Shown here piece by piece: positions 18,001 through 26,430 of a DNA stretch of 64,000 bases. Source of the stretch: Chitinivibrionales bacterium (GTDB lineage: Bacteria; Fibrobacterota; Chitinivibrionia; Chitinivibrionales; FEN-1185); NCBI GenBank assembly GCA_035516255.1, contig DATJAL010000025.1, positions 62,001-126,000 on the forward strand, in the 5' to 3' direction. The notes beneath the pieces were generated by a model that was not told the DNA's origin, made no database searches, and saw only the letters and a program-made list of their open reading frames with translations. How positions within the stretch are numbered: the first letter of the stretch is position 1; every line of letters begins with the position of its first letter. Position numbers and translations under genes: made by a program.

Positions 18001-18360
18001 GAAGTGTTCGTGGACCGGGCCGCAACGTTTGTGTTTTTGATCGGCGACCGGTTCTTCGGGGCCATTACCGTCGCGGTGCTCGGCCCGCGATCGAAGGATT
18101 ACGACTTCACGAGTTCCTACCCTGTCCAGCTCTTCGTTGATCTCGCGCCAAAGCTGATTTCCCTGATGGACGGTAATAAAAACGGCATGGATCGTACTCC
18201 GGACAAGAGCCATTCAGTGGACATCGTGCAACGCAAAATGTCCGAGACCCGACCAGCCTGGCTGGCGGCCGCGCCCGACGCGGCCGGCCTTTCTCTTTTG
18301 TCAATATCCGGGGGCTTGCCGTCGCCATTCTTATTCTCGTCCGCGGAATCAAAAAGATAA
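15049..18360 (+). CDS. Very large atypical class A penicillin-binding protein
   Basis: Predicted peptidoglycan synthase with a glycosyltransferase (GT51-like) and a transpeptidase domain. One membrane span at about residues 72-94 follows a 70-residue basic cytoplasmic tail. The GT51-like region (about 200-390) has the first catalytic glutamate in AIEDKKLLDRRHP (E219) and a GASTLATQMEKY block, but the canonical HxGxD and R-K-x-x-E positions are changed. The transpeptidase has all three motifs: S550-TAK, S654-IN and K965-TG. At 1103 aa it is much longer than PBP1a/1b, with extra sequence between the motifs. Relatives with the EKYRHS…ARR…YxNTxPL pattern are annotated only as transglycosylase-domain proteins. 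It sits about 200 bases after lpxA on the same strand. Confidence 0.85.
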   Translation: MPVLQLIKKKATSVLPRRPVTEAREKSDRPVQTTRHYFPIFHTVAMQWSQDYRRDQSVPARQRKIWSRPLCTPAFTAAAAIATVLLVFVELTFSPFEEWYFTRLAKKCTFTVEQGPSTSIRFPANGPYDLRLGYSRIPGFIAALSSAGFAVVRQARISPEMGAAFDHGYNLPFNEKQQAGMTMRDKNGRIIFQSLFPSPVYASFDSIPDITVKSLLAIEDKKLLDRRHPSLNPAVNWQRFFLAAFRYAESRLGIRSRVPGASTLATQMEKYRHSSRGKTSGASEKFRQMKSASLLAYRGGGNTVPARREITLQYINTSPLGAVPGYGEIFGLGEGLRSLYGVNFDSVNAALRGDGTASLETRARYFRMVLSLLFAHQRPGFYLGSHPDALARKTDAYLRLLANRGVVPEALCDAALSCRVSIGRPAQALDPPAFPLLKPVNSVLDPLAEMLPVRTVYDLARLDCGVDCTLDSAATAYATGFFRNLETRLPFLDSLGLRAPKMLDKGDPSAAIYSLILFERKNGVNMVRVQADSYGAPLNFTSGIRLDLGSTAKLRTLITYLEIVEDLHRRFSAFGKKELAALAPRDRLSAWGKSYLLAAADTSLGAMLDAALDRTYSASPHEVFFTAGGVHQFENFDRGDDGRIVSVREAFKFSINLAFVRVMRDIVDYYIAMAPGTADLSSTAGAQEWMYYLNRFIVLESDVFLAEFHRQLKAVPPGKMADTLVAEIRSSPRRLAAIYCAVEKNPAPEGLMKFMQRHGITDTSLDNVTRLVNKTQGFSLSDRGFVAGIHPLKLLTAGYLAQNPGASLAALRLASIPSFQDAYKWIYSRNRISFQRSRIRIMLETDAFVAILHNWQRQGYPFAELTPSYATAIGASADRPSSLAQLAGIIQNGGVKLKTVRIERLTFGAGTPYETVLSDTGGDASRVLSEAVAAKVRSCMLGVVTQGTAVRACKTFDASTAVGGKTGTGDHRQRFFGPGGVLKGEVFVDRAATFVFLIGDRFFGAITVAVLGPRSKDYDFTSSYPVQLFVDLAPKLISLMDGNKNGMDRTPDKSHSVDIVQRKMSETRPAWLAAAPDAAGLSLLSISGGLPSPFLFSSAESKR

Positions 18361-18606
18361 ATGTAACGATGACCGAGTTTCCGCCCGTATTCACGCCTGA
18401 CTAATTGTCATTTTTCCAAAGCCCATATTGATCAACTCCCAAAACCCGACCCGAAGATCAGACCGTGCAAATCCCCATACCTTCCGTATAAAACTCCAGG
18501 CGTCATTTTAAAGGCAATCAAAAAATCATCTTGCAGCTTCTGAGTCTATCTTATATTTATTGCCGGACAGGAAGAACGATTAAGGTAGTATCCGCTTTTA
18601 ATAAAA

Positions 18607-19332
18607 ATGAATCTCAAACTCCTCGCCTGCGAGACCTTCACCCGCGAAATCTGCGCGTGCATGGAGGGCCTGCCCCACACGGTGGACCTGGAATTCACCG
18701 CCATCGACTCGCACGACCACCCCGACGCGCTGCGAAAGCAGCTCCAGGAAAAAATCGACGCCGAGGAGCAATCAGGCAGGGAATACGACGCCGTCCTTTT
18801 ATGCTACGGCCTCTGCGGAAACGCCACGGCCGGTCTTATCGCCCGCTCGGTGCAATTGGTTATTCCGCGCGCGCATGACTGCTGCACCATCCTGCTCGGA
18901 TCAAAACATGAGTTCAAACGGCATTTTGAATCGTGCCCCAGCCAGGCGTTTCTCTCGCGCGGCCATATCGAGCGGAATTCCGGCGCGCATGTCCACCATT
19001 TGTGGGTGAAGGCGCCGGAAGAACGGAAGACCGCTTTAGCCAAAATGTACGGTGATGAAAACGCCGAATCATTGATCAGGGCAATGAACCCGCCAGACTC
19101 GAACAGGATCGTTTACATTTCCATTAAACCAACCGAGAGCAGCGAGTGCATCCGGATTTGCAAGGAAAAGGCGGATAAGGAAAAGAAGGAATACCTCCAG
19201 ATCGACGGCAGCCTCGCCCTCATCCGCAACCTCATGTCGGGAAATTGGTATGCCGACGACTTCTTGATTGTCAAGCCAGGAAAGAAAATAGTCGGCGTTT
19301 ATGATTGGGACACGATAATCCAGTCATCTTGA
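18607..19332 (+). CDS. DUF1638 family protein
   Basis: Uncharacterised family frequently encoded next to corrinoid methyltransferase systems. Family hallmarks are LLCYGLCGN near residue 60, VIPRAHDCCTILLGS near 90, and the closing block DGSLALIRNLMSGNW followed by F-L-I-V-K-P-G-K-K. The cysteine and histidine positions suggest metal or cofactor binding. Length 241 aa is normal. The corrinoid protein and homocysteine methyltransferase at the left end of the window offer a possible partner set, although they are 17 kb away. The actual activity is unknown. Confidence 0.78.
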   Translation: MNLKLLACETFTREICACMEGLPHTVDLEFTAIDSHDHPDALRKQLQEKIDAEEQSGREYDAVLLCYGLCGNATAGLIARSVQLVIPRAHDCCTILLGSKHEFKRHFESCPSQAFLSRGHIERNSGAHVHHLWVKAPEERKTALAKMYGDENAESLIRAMNPPDSNRIVYISIKPTESSECIRICKEKADKEKKEYLQIDGSLALIRNLMSGNWYADDFLIVKPGKKIVGVYDWDTIIQSS

Positions 19333-19336
19333 ATTT

Positions 19337-19542
19337 CGGGGGAGAAGTATCTCCCCCGGCCCCGGCCTCCTCGCCGCGTTAGGATGTGTTGCGAAGGGGC
19401 GGCGCCTCGCGAGCGTCATGCGAGCGAACTCGCGCGCCCCGTTGCTGGAGGGGGTGTGCCCCCGGATCACCGACGCCTCATGGATCTCGTTTTTCCATTT
19501 TAGCAAGGGAGGCGGCGGAAGCCGGGGGCCAGGGGGAAACGC
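19337..19542 (-). repeat. Hairpin plus family B repeat, copy B5 (reverse orientation)
   Basis: Opens with a perfect hairpin CGGGGGAG-AAGTAT-CTCCCCCG (19337-19358) and CGGCCTCCTCGCCGCG, both duplicated at 40906-40945. It then continues as a family B element on the minus strand: GCGTTAGG at 19376 and GGGGGAAACGC ending at 19542. It separates the convergent DUF1638 and NRAMP genes and probably acts as a transcript end. Confidence 0.6.
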
Positions 19543-19571
19543 GAAGCGGTGCCACCACCAAGTCTCAAAAA

Positions 19572-20822
19572 CTATTTTATATAACTCACCAGCAGCATCA
19601 CGTTCAATACAATCGCAATTCCGGCAATCAACAACAGGGCGATCAGCTCAAACGGCCGGTTGGCGTACTTCCCCATCACTTTCTTTGACGACGTCAAATA
19701 GATCTGCAGGCACACCGTGATCGGCAGCTGGATGCTGAGCAGCATCTGCGAAATCAGCAGCGCCTCAAACGAATTCCTCACGAAAAACAGCACGAACAGC
19801 GCGGCAATAATCGTGACGGCGATCCCGGACGTGGTGTGCCGGGTACGCACGTCGTAGGATTTGCCGAACAGGCCGGCGAAAATGGTCCCGCCGGCCATGC
19901 CCGCGGTGACGCTCGAGGCGATGCCGGAAAACAGGAGCGCGAACGCGAAAATGAACGACGAGACGCGGCCTGCGATGGGACGCAGCACTTCTTCCGCATG
20001 GTCAAGCGAATCGACCGCGATGCCCGTCTTGAAAAACGTCGCGGCCGCGAGGATGATCATGGCGCCGTTGATGGCCCAGCCCACGACCATGGAAAAAAAC
20101 GTGTCGAATATCTCGAACCTGAGGTGGCGCACCATGGACGGCTCGCCTTCCTGCCGCCACTGCCGCGACTGGATCACCTCCGAGTGAAGGAACAAGTTGT
20201 GCGGCATCACCACGGCGCCGAGCACGCTCATCACCAGCGGCATGGCGCCGCTCGGCATGGACGGCACGAAAGCGCCCGACGCGGCCGCGGCAGGGTTCCA
20301 TTTGACAAGGAACAGCTCGGCCAGGAACGACAGCCCGATGAGCGACACGAACCCGACGATTACCCGCTCGAGTTTTTTGTAGGAGCTTCCGAACAGCAGC
20401 CACACGGCCAGTCCGGCGCACAACACTGCCCCGATGCGAAGGGGGAGATGAAAGAGCATGTTGAGCGCGATTGCGCCGCCGAGTATTTCGGCCAGCGCGG
20501 TTGAAACCGCGGCCACCATGGCCGAAGCAAGCACCGGCCGCGAGAGCCACGCCGGCATGAAGGCGGTGGCCGCTTCAGCGTGGCACATGCCGGTGACGAT
20601 GCCGAGGTGCGCCGCGTTGTGCTGGAGCACGATGAGCATGAGGGTGGAGAGCGTCACGACCCACAGGAGGCTGTATCCGAACTGCGATCCGGCCGCGAGG
20701 TTCGCGGCCCAGTTGCCCGGATCAATAAACCCCACGGTGACGAGCAGGCCGGGGCCGATATATTTGAGCAGGCTGTCGGTTCCGGAAAAAAGGTGCCTTA
20801 TTTTTTTTAAATCGGGCTTCAT
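19572..20822 (-). CDS. mntH: NRAMP-family divalent metal transporter (MntH-like)
   Basis: Proton-coupled importer of Mn2+ and possibly Fe2+ in the inner membrane. About eleven hydrophobic spans can be seen. Both metal-site motifs are intact: DPGN at 34-37 in span 1 and A203-VVMPHN-209 in span 6, including the sulfur ligand M206 that favours Mn and Fe over Ca and Mg. At 416 aa it has the family length. The ATG at 20822 overlaps the stop of the upstream gene as ATGA, meaning translational coupling to a Mut7-C RNase gene. A longer frame starting at 20948 would lie inside that gene and is rejected. No Mn riboswitch or MntR site was recognised. Confidence 0.92.
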   Translation of the reverse strand: MKPDLKKIRHLFSGTDSLLKYIGPGLLVTVGFIDPGNWAANLAAGSQFGYSLLWVVTLSTLMLIVLQHNAAHLGIVTGMCHAEAATAFMPAWLSRPVLASAMVAAVSTALAEILGGAIALNMLFHLPLRIGAVLCAGLAVWLLFGSSYKKLERVIVGFVSLIGLSFLAELFLVKWNPAAAASGAFVPSMPSGAMPLVMSVLGAVVMPHNLFLHSEVIQSRQWRQEGEPSMVRHLRFEIFDTFFSMVVGWAINGAMIILAAATFFKTGIAVDSLDHAEEVLRPIAGRVSSFIFAFALLFSGIASSVTAGMAGGTIFAGLFGKSYDVRTRHTTSGIAVTIIAALFVLFFVRNSFEALLISQMLLSIQLPITVCLQIYLTSSKKVMGKYANRPFELIALLLIAGIAIVLNVMLLVSYIK

Positions 20823-21586
20823 GGCGGAACATTGCCGGGACCGCGGTCCCGCATCAACGCGTTGATCGTTTTCTGTAAATTTGGAAAATGACTGCCCTGC
20901 CAAAATACTTTGCCGCATCGGCCGCATTGGAAAAACTCGTCGTAGCATTCCCGCGTTTTTTCGGGAAGTGCGGAAGCCACCGACGCCTTGTCAACGCGGG
21001 AAATTGCGCCTCCGCATTCGATGCACAGGGTGAATGGTTTCATTGACGAATACAAATCGAACCGGCCGAGCACCTCGCGAATCTGTTGTTCCGGATCGGT
21101 GCTCCTGAGACAGTATCCGTGCGTGACCGCCTTGCGCTTTAAAATTCCCCGGTCCCTGGTAAGGATGCAACGGTTTTCCGCCAAAGCGATCTCTACGATC
21201 AGCTCGTCGCCGTAATCGTTGCGGTACAGGGTGTCGAACCCGGCAAGCCGCAAAAGGCGCGCGAGCGTTCCGAGATGCACGTCGCAGATGAATTTCGGCT
21301 CGCGCAGCGGCGCCTCGCGCAGGTGTAAAAGCGGCGTGATGTCCAATGCTTCGAACATGGGATATACCGATACGACGTCGTTGTTCCTGAGCCGATAATC
21401 GAATCCAACGGATGCCCCGTCGACAATGATGAGATCGATTTCGGTATGCGGGACGCCGATGGCTTCAATGGCGTCCTTTATTGAGGGTTTGCCGGAAAAT
21501 CCGTATTCGAACTGCTGCTTGCGTTTACGGGAAGGGAGAAAATCGTTGAGTTCTTCGTAAAATCTGAAGCGGCATGTGTTGGACAT
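20819..21586 (-). CDS. Ubiquitin-like + Mut7-C RNase domain protein
   Basis: Two-domain protein: residues 1-85 resemble the ubiquitin-like (Mut7-C ubiquitin) domain, and residues from about 95 form a Mut7-C (DUF82) PIN-fold domain predicted to be an RNase. The PIN-type acidic residues lie in FICDVHLGTLARLLRLAGFDTLY, DELIVEIA and LTRDRGILKRK. A zinc ribbon completes it (CIEC near residue 190 and CGRCGKVFW near 225). The full fusion is known from many bacteria but its RNA target is not. It is co-transcribed with, and overlaps by four bases, the NRAMP transporter; since PIN-domain nucleases typically use Mn or Mg, the pairing may be functional. Confidence 0.85.
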   Translation of the reverse strand: MSNTCRFRFYEELNDFLPSRKRKQQFEYGFSGKPSIKDAIEAIGVPHTEIDLIIVDGASVGFDYRLRNNDVVSVYPMFEALDITPLLHLREAPLREPKFICDVHLGTLARLLRLAGFDTLYRNDYGDELIVEIALAENRCILTRDRGILKRKAVTHGYCLRSTDPEQQIREVLGRFDLYSSMKPFTLCIECGGAISRVDKASVASALPEKTRECYDEFFQCGRCGKVFWQGSHFPNLQKTINALMRDRGPGNVPP

Positions 21587-21774
21587 AATCTTTAAATGAT
21601 TATTTGATATCTAAAGATATGTTTTCTGCTTACTATAATTGTTTTAAATATACTCGACCGCAGCGGTCAATCGTCGCGCGCCAAAAAAAACATTCCACCT
21701 TCAGCAAGCATCATGGTATAATAAGGGCGACCTACCTCCATATCCTGTCCGCAGTCAAAACAAGGAGGGTCCTG

Positions 21775-22758
21775 ATGCGCCTCATGATTACAACCGTATC
21801 ATTTGCTCTTTGGGCGTTTACTTTGGAAATTTTAGGAGCTACCCACCATGTTCCGAATGATTATCCCCTTTTGCAATCCGCGATCGCCGCTTCGGGAAAC
21901 AACGACACCATAGTCTGCGACACGGTCAAGGACGCGGACACAATCAAAATCGCGGGGAAAACCAACCTTGTCGTGACCGGCCCGTCGGCGGCGCCTCTCA
22001 CAAAAATAACCAAGGTCTTTTTCATTACCAACAGCACTTGCGTGTTGACGATGCTGTCTTTTACCGGAGCAAAGGGCCTCGACGGCACGAACAACTTCAG
22101 CTGCAAAAGCGCGCCGGGTCTCGACGGCCGGCCGGGTGTGGACGCGATCATCATCGACAGTTCGACGGTGGCAATATTAGGATGCACGGTAAAGGGCGGC
22201 GACGGCGGCACGTACGGGGTCAGCTATCAGGGCACCATGCTTTGCACGTGCGGATCAAAAGGCACGCCGGGGACCGCTTTGAGGGCGGACAACTCAACCA
22301 TTTCCTTATTGGGCGATTCACTGTTGCCCGGCTATTGCGCCGGTACATCGATAGCGGGATGCTTTACCAATACCTGTTCGGCTCAGGGATATGGTTGTGC
22401 CGGGCTAAACGGCTCCACAATAGACACCATTAATTCAATTGTCAACTCTTTATGGCTGGACTCGACCTCTCGTACGGGCGTGCTGACACGGGCAATTGAG
22501 GGCGGATTTCAGCCTTCATCATACCCAAAACATAGCGGCATTACCGTTTCCATGTCAGGCACGGTATCGGTTCCAAACAATTTTAAAGCGCCGTACACTG
22601 TTTCGGTCTATAACGCCAGAGGGAAGCTGCTCCTTTTCCAAAGCAATCAGGCGGCGACGGATTTCTCCCTTGCCAATAAGCTGCCCCACGGTATATTTAT
22701 CATTTCTTTGCTATCGCACGAATCCAGACTTACCGAGAGGGTGGTGATTTCTAAATAG
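21775..22758 (+). CDS. Secreted Cys/Gly-rich beta-helix-like protein with sorting tail
   Basis: Not recognised as a known enzyme. A signal peptide (MRLMITTVSFALWAFTLEILG-A) follows a strong AAGGAGG ribosome site, which fixes the start at 21775. The opening HVPNDYPLLQSAIAASGNNDTI resembles the first coil of pectate-lyase-like right-handed beta-helices. The middle is rich in glycine turns (GLDGTN, GLDGRPGVD, KGTPGTA) and cysteine (about a dozen, including CTCG and CAGTSIAGC), suggesting a disulfide-stabilised repeat fold. The last 70 residues (TVSVYNARGKLLLFQ…HGIFIISL…RVVISK) are a sorting-type C-terminal domain. Its role may be surface adhesion or carbohydrate binding. Confidence 0.7.
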   Translation: MRLMITTVSFALWAFTLEILGATHHVPNDYPLLQSAIAASGNNDTIVCDTVKDADTIKIAGKTNLVVTGPSAAPLTKITKVFFITNSTCVLTMLSFTGAKGLDGTNNFSCKSAPGLDGRPGVDAIIIDSSTVAILGCTVKGGDGGTYGVSYQGTMLCTCGSKGTPGTALRADNSTISLLGDSLLPGYCAGTSIAGCFTNTCSAQGYGCAGLNGSTIDTINSIVNSLWLDSTSRTGVLTRAIEGGFQPSSYPKHSGITVSMSGTVSVPNNFKAPYTVSVYNARGKLLLFQSNQAATDFSLANKLPHGIFIISLLSHESRLTERVVISK

Positions 22759-22894
22759 GAAACAGCGGTCAACCGGCGCACTTTCAGCCCGTTTTACAAA
22801 GAACCGTGTCATTCTGCGGGACAATCTTGGCTTAACCGCCGGTCGGGGCATCGTCGCAGAAAAACCGAAACAACAAGAGCGCGCCGGAGCCATC

Positions 22895-23443
22895 ATGGGA
22901 TCGGTATTCTCTAAAATCAACGAGTGTGAGGGGAAGCTCTTCAAGACCCATGCCATACAGCAAGAAGACGTGCAGCGTCTCGCCCTCATCGCCGCGATCA
23001 TCCACACCCACTTCATCAATCCCAAGGAATGGAAGCGCTGCAAATCCTACAACGGCAGCCTCACCTTCCAGCACAAACGGGACGGCCACAAGGCGATAAA
23101 AATCTTCGTGGATCCGGGAAACGCGCTCGCCATTGAAAACCGCGTCTTCATCGACACCGACCCGCTCGTGGTAGGCGTAGAGCTTTCCACGTGGGAACCG
23201 TTCCCGCGCGAGTGCGTGCGCAACCAGCTGGCCGCAATGTCGCCGCACAAATATTTGGACCCGAGAAAGGGGCATCCGAAATATTTCATCGCGCCGCAAC
23301 CGCAGCATTTTTATGACATCCTGTTCTTGACAAAAGCGCCGAGGTCATGCCCGGTGAAACAGGAAGTACTGGAGATGTATGTGAGGATCGTGGAGAAGGG
23401 GATGGAGGAAGATAAAGTTAAAAAAGAAAATAATAAAGAATAA
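22895..23443 (+). CDS. Hypothetical soluble protein
   Basis: Not recognised. It has 182 residues, no signal peptide or membrane segment, and a lysine/glutamate-rich C-terminus (EDKVKKENNKE). The central part (AIKIFVDPGNALAIENRVFIDTDPLVVGVELSTWEPFPRECVRNQLAAMS) is protein-like, with codon bias like that of neighbouring genes, so it is a real gene. It contains several histidines and cysteines but no arrangement I can link to a fold. No obvious operon partner. Confidence 0.6.
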   Translation: MGSVFSKINECEGKLFKTHAIQQEDVQRLALIAAIIHTHFINPKEWKRCKSYNGSLTFQHKRDGHKAIKIFVDPGNALAIENRVFIDTDPLVVGVELSTWEPFPRECVRNQLAAMSPHKYLDPRKGHPKYFIAPQPQHFYDILFLTKAPRSCPVKQEVLEMYVRIVEKGMEEDKVKKENNKE

Positions 23444-23512
23444 AATATAAAGCTGGAAGGGCCTCGACGGCCCTTAGACCCGGCAAGGAAAATGCTTGTT
23501 GTAACAACCAAC

Positions 23513-23545
23513 GGCGCTGAAAGCGCCTCCCCCTTGGAAAGGGGG
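23513..23545. repeat. Two adjacent short palindromes
   Basis: GGCGC-TGAAA-GCGCC (23513-23527) followed directly by CCCCC-TTGGAAA-GGGGG (23529-23545), in the gap between the convergent genes ending at 23443 and 23643. They could end transcription from the left, but there is no T tract. Confidence 0.4.
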
Positions 23546-23642
23546 AATTAAACAATTATTAGTCCACTGACTTCCGTAATAAATCGCGCGTCATCAAGCG
23601 CCACCATGAGTACATTCAAAAAAACAGGCGTTGTGGCCATTC

Positions 23643-24419
23643 CTATCTGCCAACTGTCTTCTTCCCCAATGCACATTCCATCATCACCTCAAACATCCCT
23701 ATCCCCTTCCACCGCATCGCCGCAACTTCCCGGTATCTTTCGCACCAGGTAAAGAGCATGACAAGCGGGACAAGCTCCTCCTTTGTCCCGGTCAGCCCGG
23801 CCGCTGCCCTGGCGAGCGCGGTTGTCATTTTCCGGTGCACGGTAAGGCGTTTGATTTTTCCCTGCAGCGGATCGGCGCAGAATTCCGGCTCCGACGTCAC
23901 GTTGTATTCCCTGCACGCGCAGGGACGCACCGGATGAATACCGCACGATTCTTCTGAGAGAAACGGGCACGGGACGCCGAGCCTGAAATAAGCCAGTGCC
24001 GTTTCCGGCCCGCGCTCATGCCCGTCCGCAATGCGCAGCGTGTCAAGAAGACCGCCGCAGCGCAGGACGTCCAGGGCATCATCAAAACGTTCTTTCAAAG
24101 CGATACGTTTTTCCGGCGCAAGCCCTTCGATATACCCGGCCAGAAAAATCGTCTCGGGAATTGACAAAGGGACAAGCTGCCTGCAGCACGCGCCGCAGCC
24201 GGGGCCGCACGTCACCGTTCTCCCCTGCCGCCGGCTTTTCTTTATCGCGAGCGCGGTTGCGCCGTTGCATAATTCATAGACCGGAGGCACGAGATCGGAA
24301 AGGCCCATGGGCGCATCGGGCACCTGCACCCGCGCCGGAGGCATTGCCCCGTCCGGGGTTTCCACAATTATTGTGAAGGCCTTGACCGGAATTTCCAAAG
24401 GGTCTGAACGGTCGGTCAT
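23643..24419 (-). CDS. YkgJ-like cysteine-cluster protein
   Basis: Member of the YkgJ/Fe-S-or-Zn chelating cysteine-cluster family. The cluster is CGPGCGACC near residue 55, followed by CPFLSEESCGIHPVRPCACREY near 145 and a further Cys near 165, the usual pattern. There is no signal peptide. Function in the family is poorly known; some members are linked to metal delivery or protein modification. The ATG at 24419 avoids the overlap that the alternative start at 24455 would make with the upstream gene. It lies 16 bases after the secreted protein gene on the same strand, so the two are probably co-transcribed. Confidence 0.8.
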   Translation of the reverse strand: MTDRSDPLEIPVKAFTIIVETPDGAMPPARVQVPDAPMGLSDLVPPVYELCNGATALAIKKSRRQGRTVTCGPGCGACCRQLVPLSIPETIFLAGYIEGLAPEKRIALKERFDDALDVLRCGGLLDTLRIADGHERGPETALAYFRLGVPCPFLSEESCGIHPVRPCACREYNVTSEPEFCADPLQGKIKRLTVHRKMTTALARAAAGLTGTKEELVPLVMLFTWCERYREVAAMRWKGIGMFEVMMECALGKKTVGR

Positions 24420-24435
24420 GATTGGTATTCCGCCC

Positions 24436-25656
24436 TCACGGCAACCCGTCCTCAATATGCCATAAAAAATATTCCCTGAGCATGGGATCGATTTCCGATT
24501 TCCGCAAAACGGAAATCGCCCTTTCTTTCTGCTGCCGGCATAGTACGGCCGCTTTTTTATTCTGGCCCTTGGAAAGCTTCTGAGCCTGGTCCAGCATATA
24601 GCGCATCTGTGCGGCCTTGAGAAAGACCGGATAAAAGGAATAATCCTGTCTCAGCCTGAAAGGGACGGGGTGCAGTTTTTCCGCTTCCGAAGAATCAATG
24701 GCCGTGCACTGCCACCGCACCAGGTTCACGTCCCGCCGCAAGAAGTAGTTGCTGGTGTCAAAACCGGCGATGCGTTCGGGTACCCAACCGAATCTGTTGC
24801 CCGAAAAGGCGTCCTTCCGGTGAAATGCCATTGCCTCGTCAACTTCCTGAAACACGTAATACGCGGTGCCGGGAAATTCGGCCTGGAGGGACTTGAAAAC
24901 CGCCTGCTTCCGCTCGGCCTCGGCCGCCTTGAACGGAGAAAGGAACTGGATGAGATATTCCTTTGCGGTGAACCTGGTGTACTGGGCGCTGTCGGCGCAG
25001 GTCTGAAGAAACACGAGGCCCGAATCGAGGCTGACATACAGCCCGTTGAAAAGCCGCAAGGCGAAATGGATGATGCCCGGCTCGTTTGCAAGCGCGCATT
25101 GGAAAAGCCCGAGCCCAAGGTAAACATCCTTCGCCTGCGGAACGAGCGTACGCACCGAGTCCATGGTCCGGTAGGCTCGGAGCCCGAGCGAGAGTGCCGT
25201 GAGCGGTTTCGCACGAATGAAAAGCGTGGCGTTGAAACCGTTGATGCCGGCCTCCAGGAACATACGCGTGGGACGGGTCGAGTCAGCGAAATGCCGCTGA
25301 TGAAGGATGCGCAGGCCTTCGCCGCGGAAAAGCCCAACCTCACGGCGCAGGATTTCGGATTCCTCCTGTGTTGCGTATTCGTCGTTGAGGATGCGCCATG
25401 CTCGCGTGGCAACGCCGAGCATGCAACTCATGGGCAGCAGGTTGCCGGCCGCCTCCAACCGCCGCATTTCACGGCACACCGTGTCGGTGCGGTTATAGCG
25501 TTTTGAAAAAAAATCGTGCATGATCTCCTGCACAAGCATGTGCTGGCGGGTAGTGATGCCGGGAAACATGGTCGTCTTGGACGGCTGGGCGACAAGGGGC
25601 GCCGGCAGAAACGCCAGGAGAAAAATAATTTTTAAGGACCCGTGGAAACGACGCAT
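24436..25656 (-). CDS. Secreted helical protein, unknown
   Basis: Not recognised. A signal peptide (residues 1-23, ending LVAQ) is followed by about 380 residues of predominantly alpha-helical sequence with TPR-like periodicity and no cofactor motif. Features include regularly spaced aromatic and leucine residues (LIQFLSPFKAAEAERK; YPVFLKAAQMRYMLDQAQKL) and a C-terminal FLWHIEDGL. There is no sorting tail, so it is probably periplasmic. It is the first gene of a two-gene unit with the cysteine-cluster protein downstream. Confidence 0.65.
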   Translation of the reverse strand: MRRFHGSLKIIFLLAFLPAPLVAQPSKTTMFPGITTRQHMLVQEIMHDFFSKRYNRTDTVCREMRRLEAAGNLLPMSCMLGVATRAWRILNDEYATQEESEILRREVGLFRGEGLRILHQRHFADSTRPTRMFLEAGINGFNATLFIRAKPLTALSLGLRAYRTMDSVRTLVPQAKDVYLGLGLFQCALANEPGIIHFALRLFNGLYVSLDSGLVFLQTCADSAQYTRFTAKEYLIQFLSPFKAAEAERKQAVFKSLQAEFPGTAYYVFQEVDEAMAFHRKDAFSGNRFGWVPERIAGFDTSNYFLRRDVNLVRWQCTAIDSSEAEKLHPVPFRLRQDYSFYPVFLKAAQMRYMLDQAQKLSKGQNKKAAVLCRQQKERAISVLRKSEIDPMLREYFLWHIEDGLP

Positions 25657-25771
25657 AGGATGTTTGTCCCAAAGACCTCCACTGATGGAAATATAAGGCT
25701 TAAAAAAATTGTTGTCAACGATGGAAAATGAGTATGCCGAATTCGGTGCTCCTCAAATTATTTTTTAACCA

Positions 25772-26422
25772 ATGACCATCCCCGTTCTTTTCGAAGACAG
25801 CAACGTTATCGCCGTCAACAAGCCCGAGGGCCTCACCTCCATTCCCGGAAGCGAAAAGGGCAAGGAAACGCTGCTCGAGCTCCTGTCGAAGCAGTGCAAC
25901 CGGAAACTTTTCGTGGTGCACCGGCTCGACAAGGACGTGAGCGGCGTCATGCTGTTTGCGAAAAACGCGGCCGCGCATAAGAATCTCAACGACCAGTTTT
26001 CAAACCACACCACAAAAAAAACCTATGTCGCCGTCGTGCACGGAGCATTGGATGGCGCAAAAGGCGTGATCGCCAAGCCGATCCACAAATTCGGATCCGG
26101 ACGCATGGGGGTTGATGAATTGCGGGGCAAACAGAGCAGCACGGATTACGAGGTCATTGAAAGGCTCGGCGCATTTTCTCTTGTCAAGGCGCTCCCGGGC
26201 ACGGGCCGCAAGCACCAGATCCGGGTGCATTTCTACAGCATGGGCCACCCGATCGTGGGCGACAGATTGTACGGTGACAAAACCATTCAATCAACGTTTC
26301 CGCGCATGATGCTTCATGCGCAGGAGATTACGTTCAAGATTTCGTCCGGGGAAGATAAAACGGTCGAGGCGCCGATGCCGGAGTCGTTTGCGGTCGTCCT
26401 GGATTCTCTGCGCAATTGTTAA
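25772..26422 (+). CDS. RluA-family RNA pseudouridine synthase
   Basis: Converts uridine to pseudouridine in rRNA or tRNA. The catalytic aspartate is D53 in VVHRLDKDVSG, and the family blocks INKPEGL-type (AVNKPEGLTS), KTYVAVVHG and TGRKHQIRVHF are present in order. At 216 aa it is a compact member with no S4 RNA-binding domain, like the RluA/TruC-type short forms; the exact target nucleotide cannot be named. It is a single gene followed by a family A repeat. Confidence 0.9.
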   Translation: MTIPVLFEDSNVIAVNKPEGLTSIPGSEKGKETLLELLSKQCNRKLFVVHRLDKDVSGVMLFAKNAAAHKNLNDQFSNHTTKKTYVAVVHGALDGAKGVIAKPIHKFGSGRMGVDELRGKQSSTDYEVIERLGAFSLVKALPGTGRKHQIRVHFYSMGHPIVGDRLYGDKTIQSTFPRMMLHAQEITFKISSGEDKTVEAPMPESFAVVLDSLRNC

Positions 26423-26430
26423 ATAAAATT

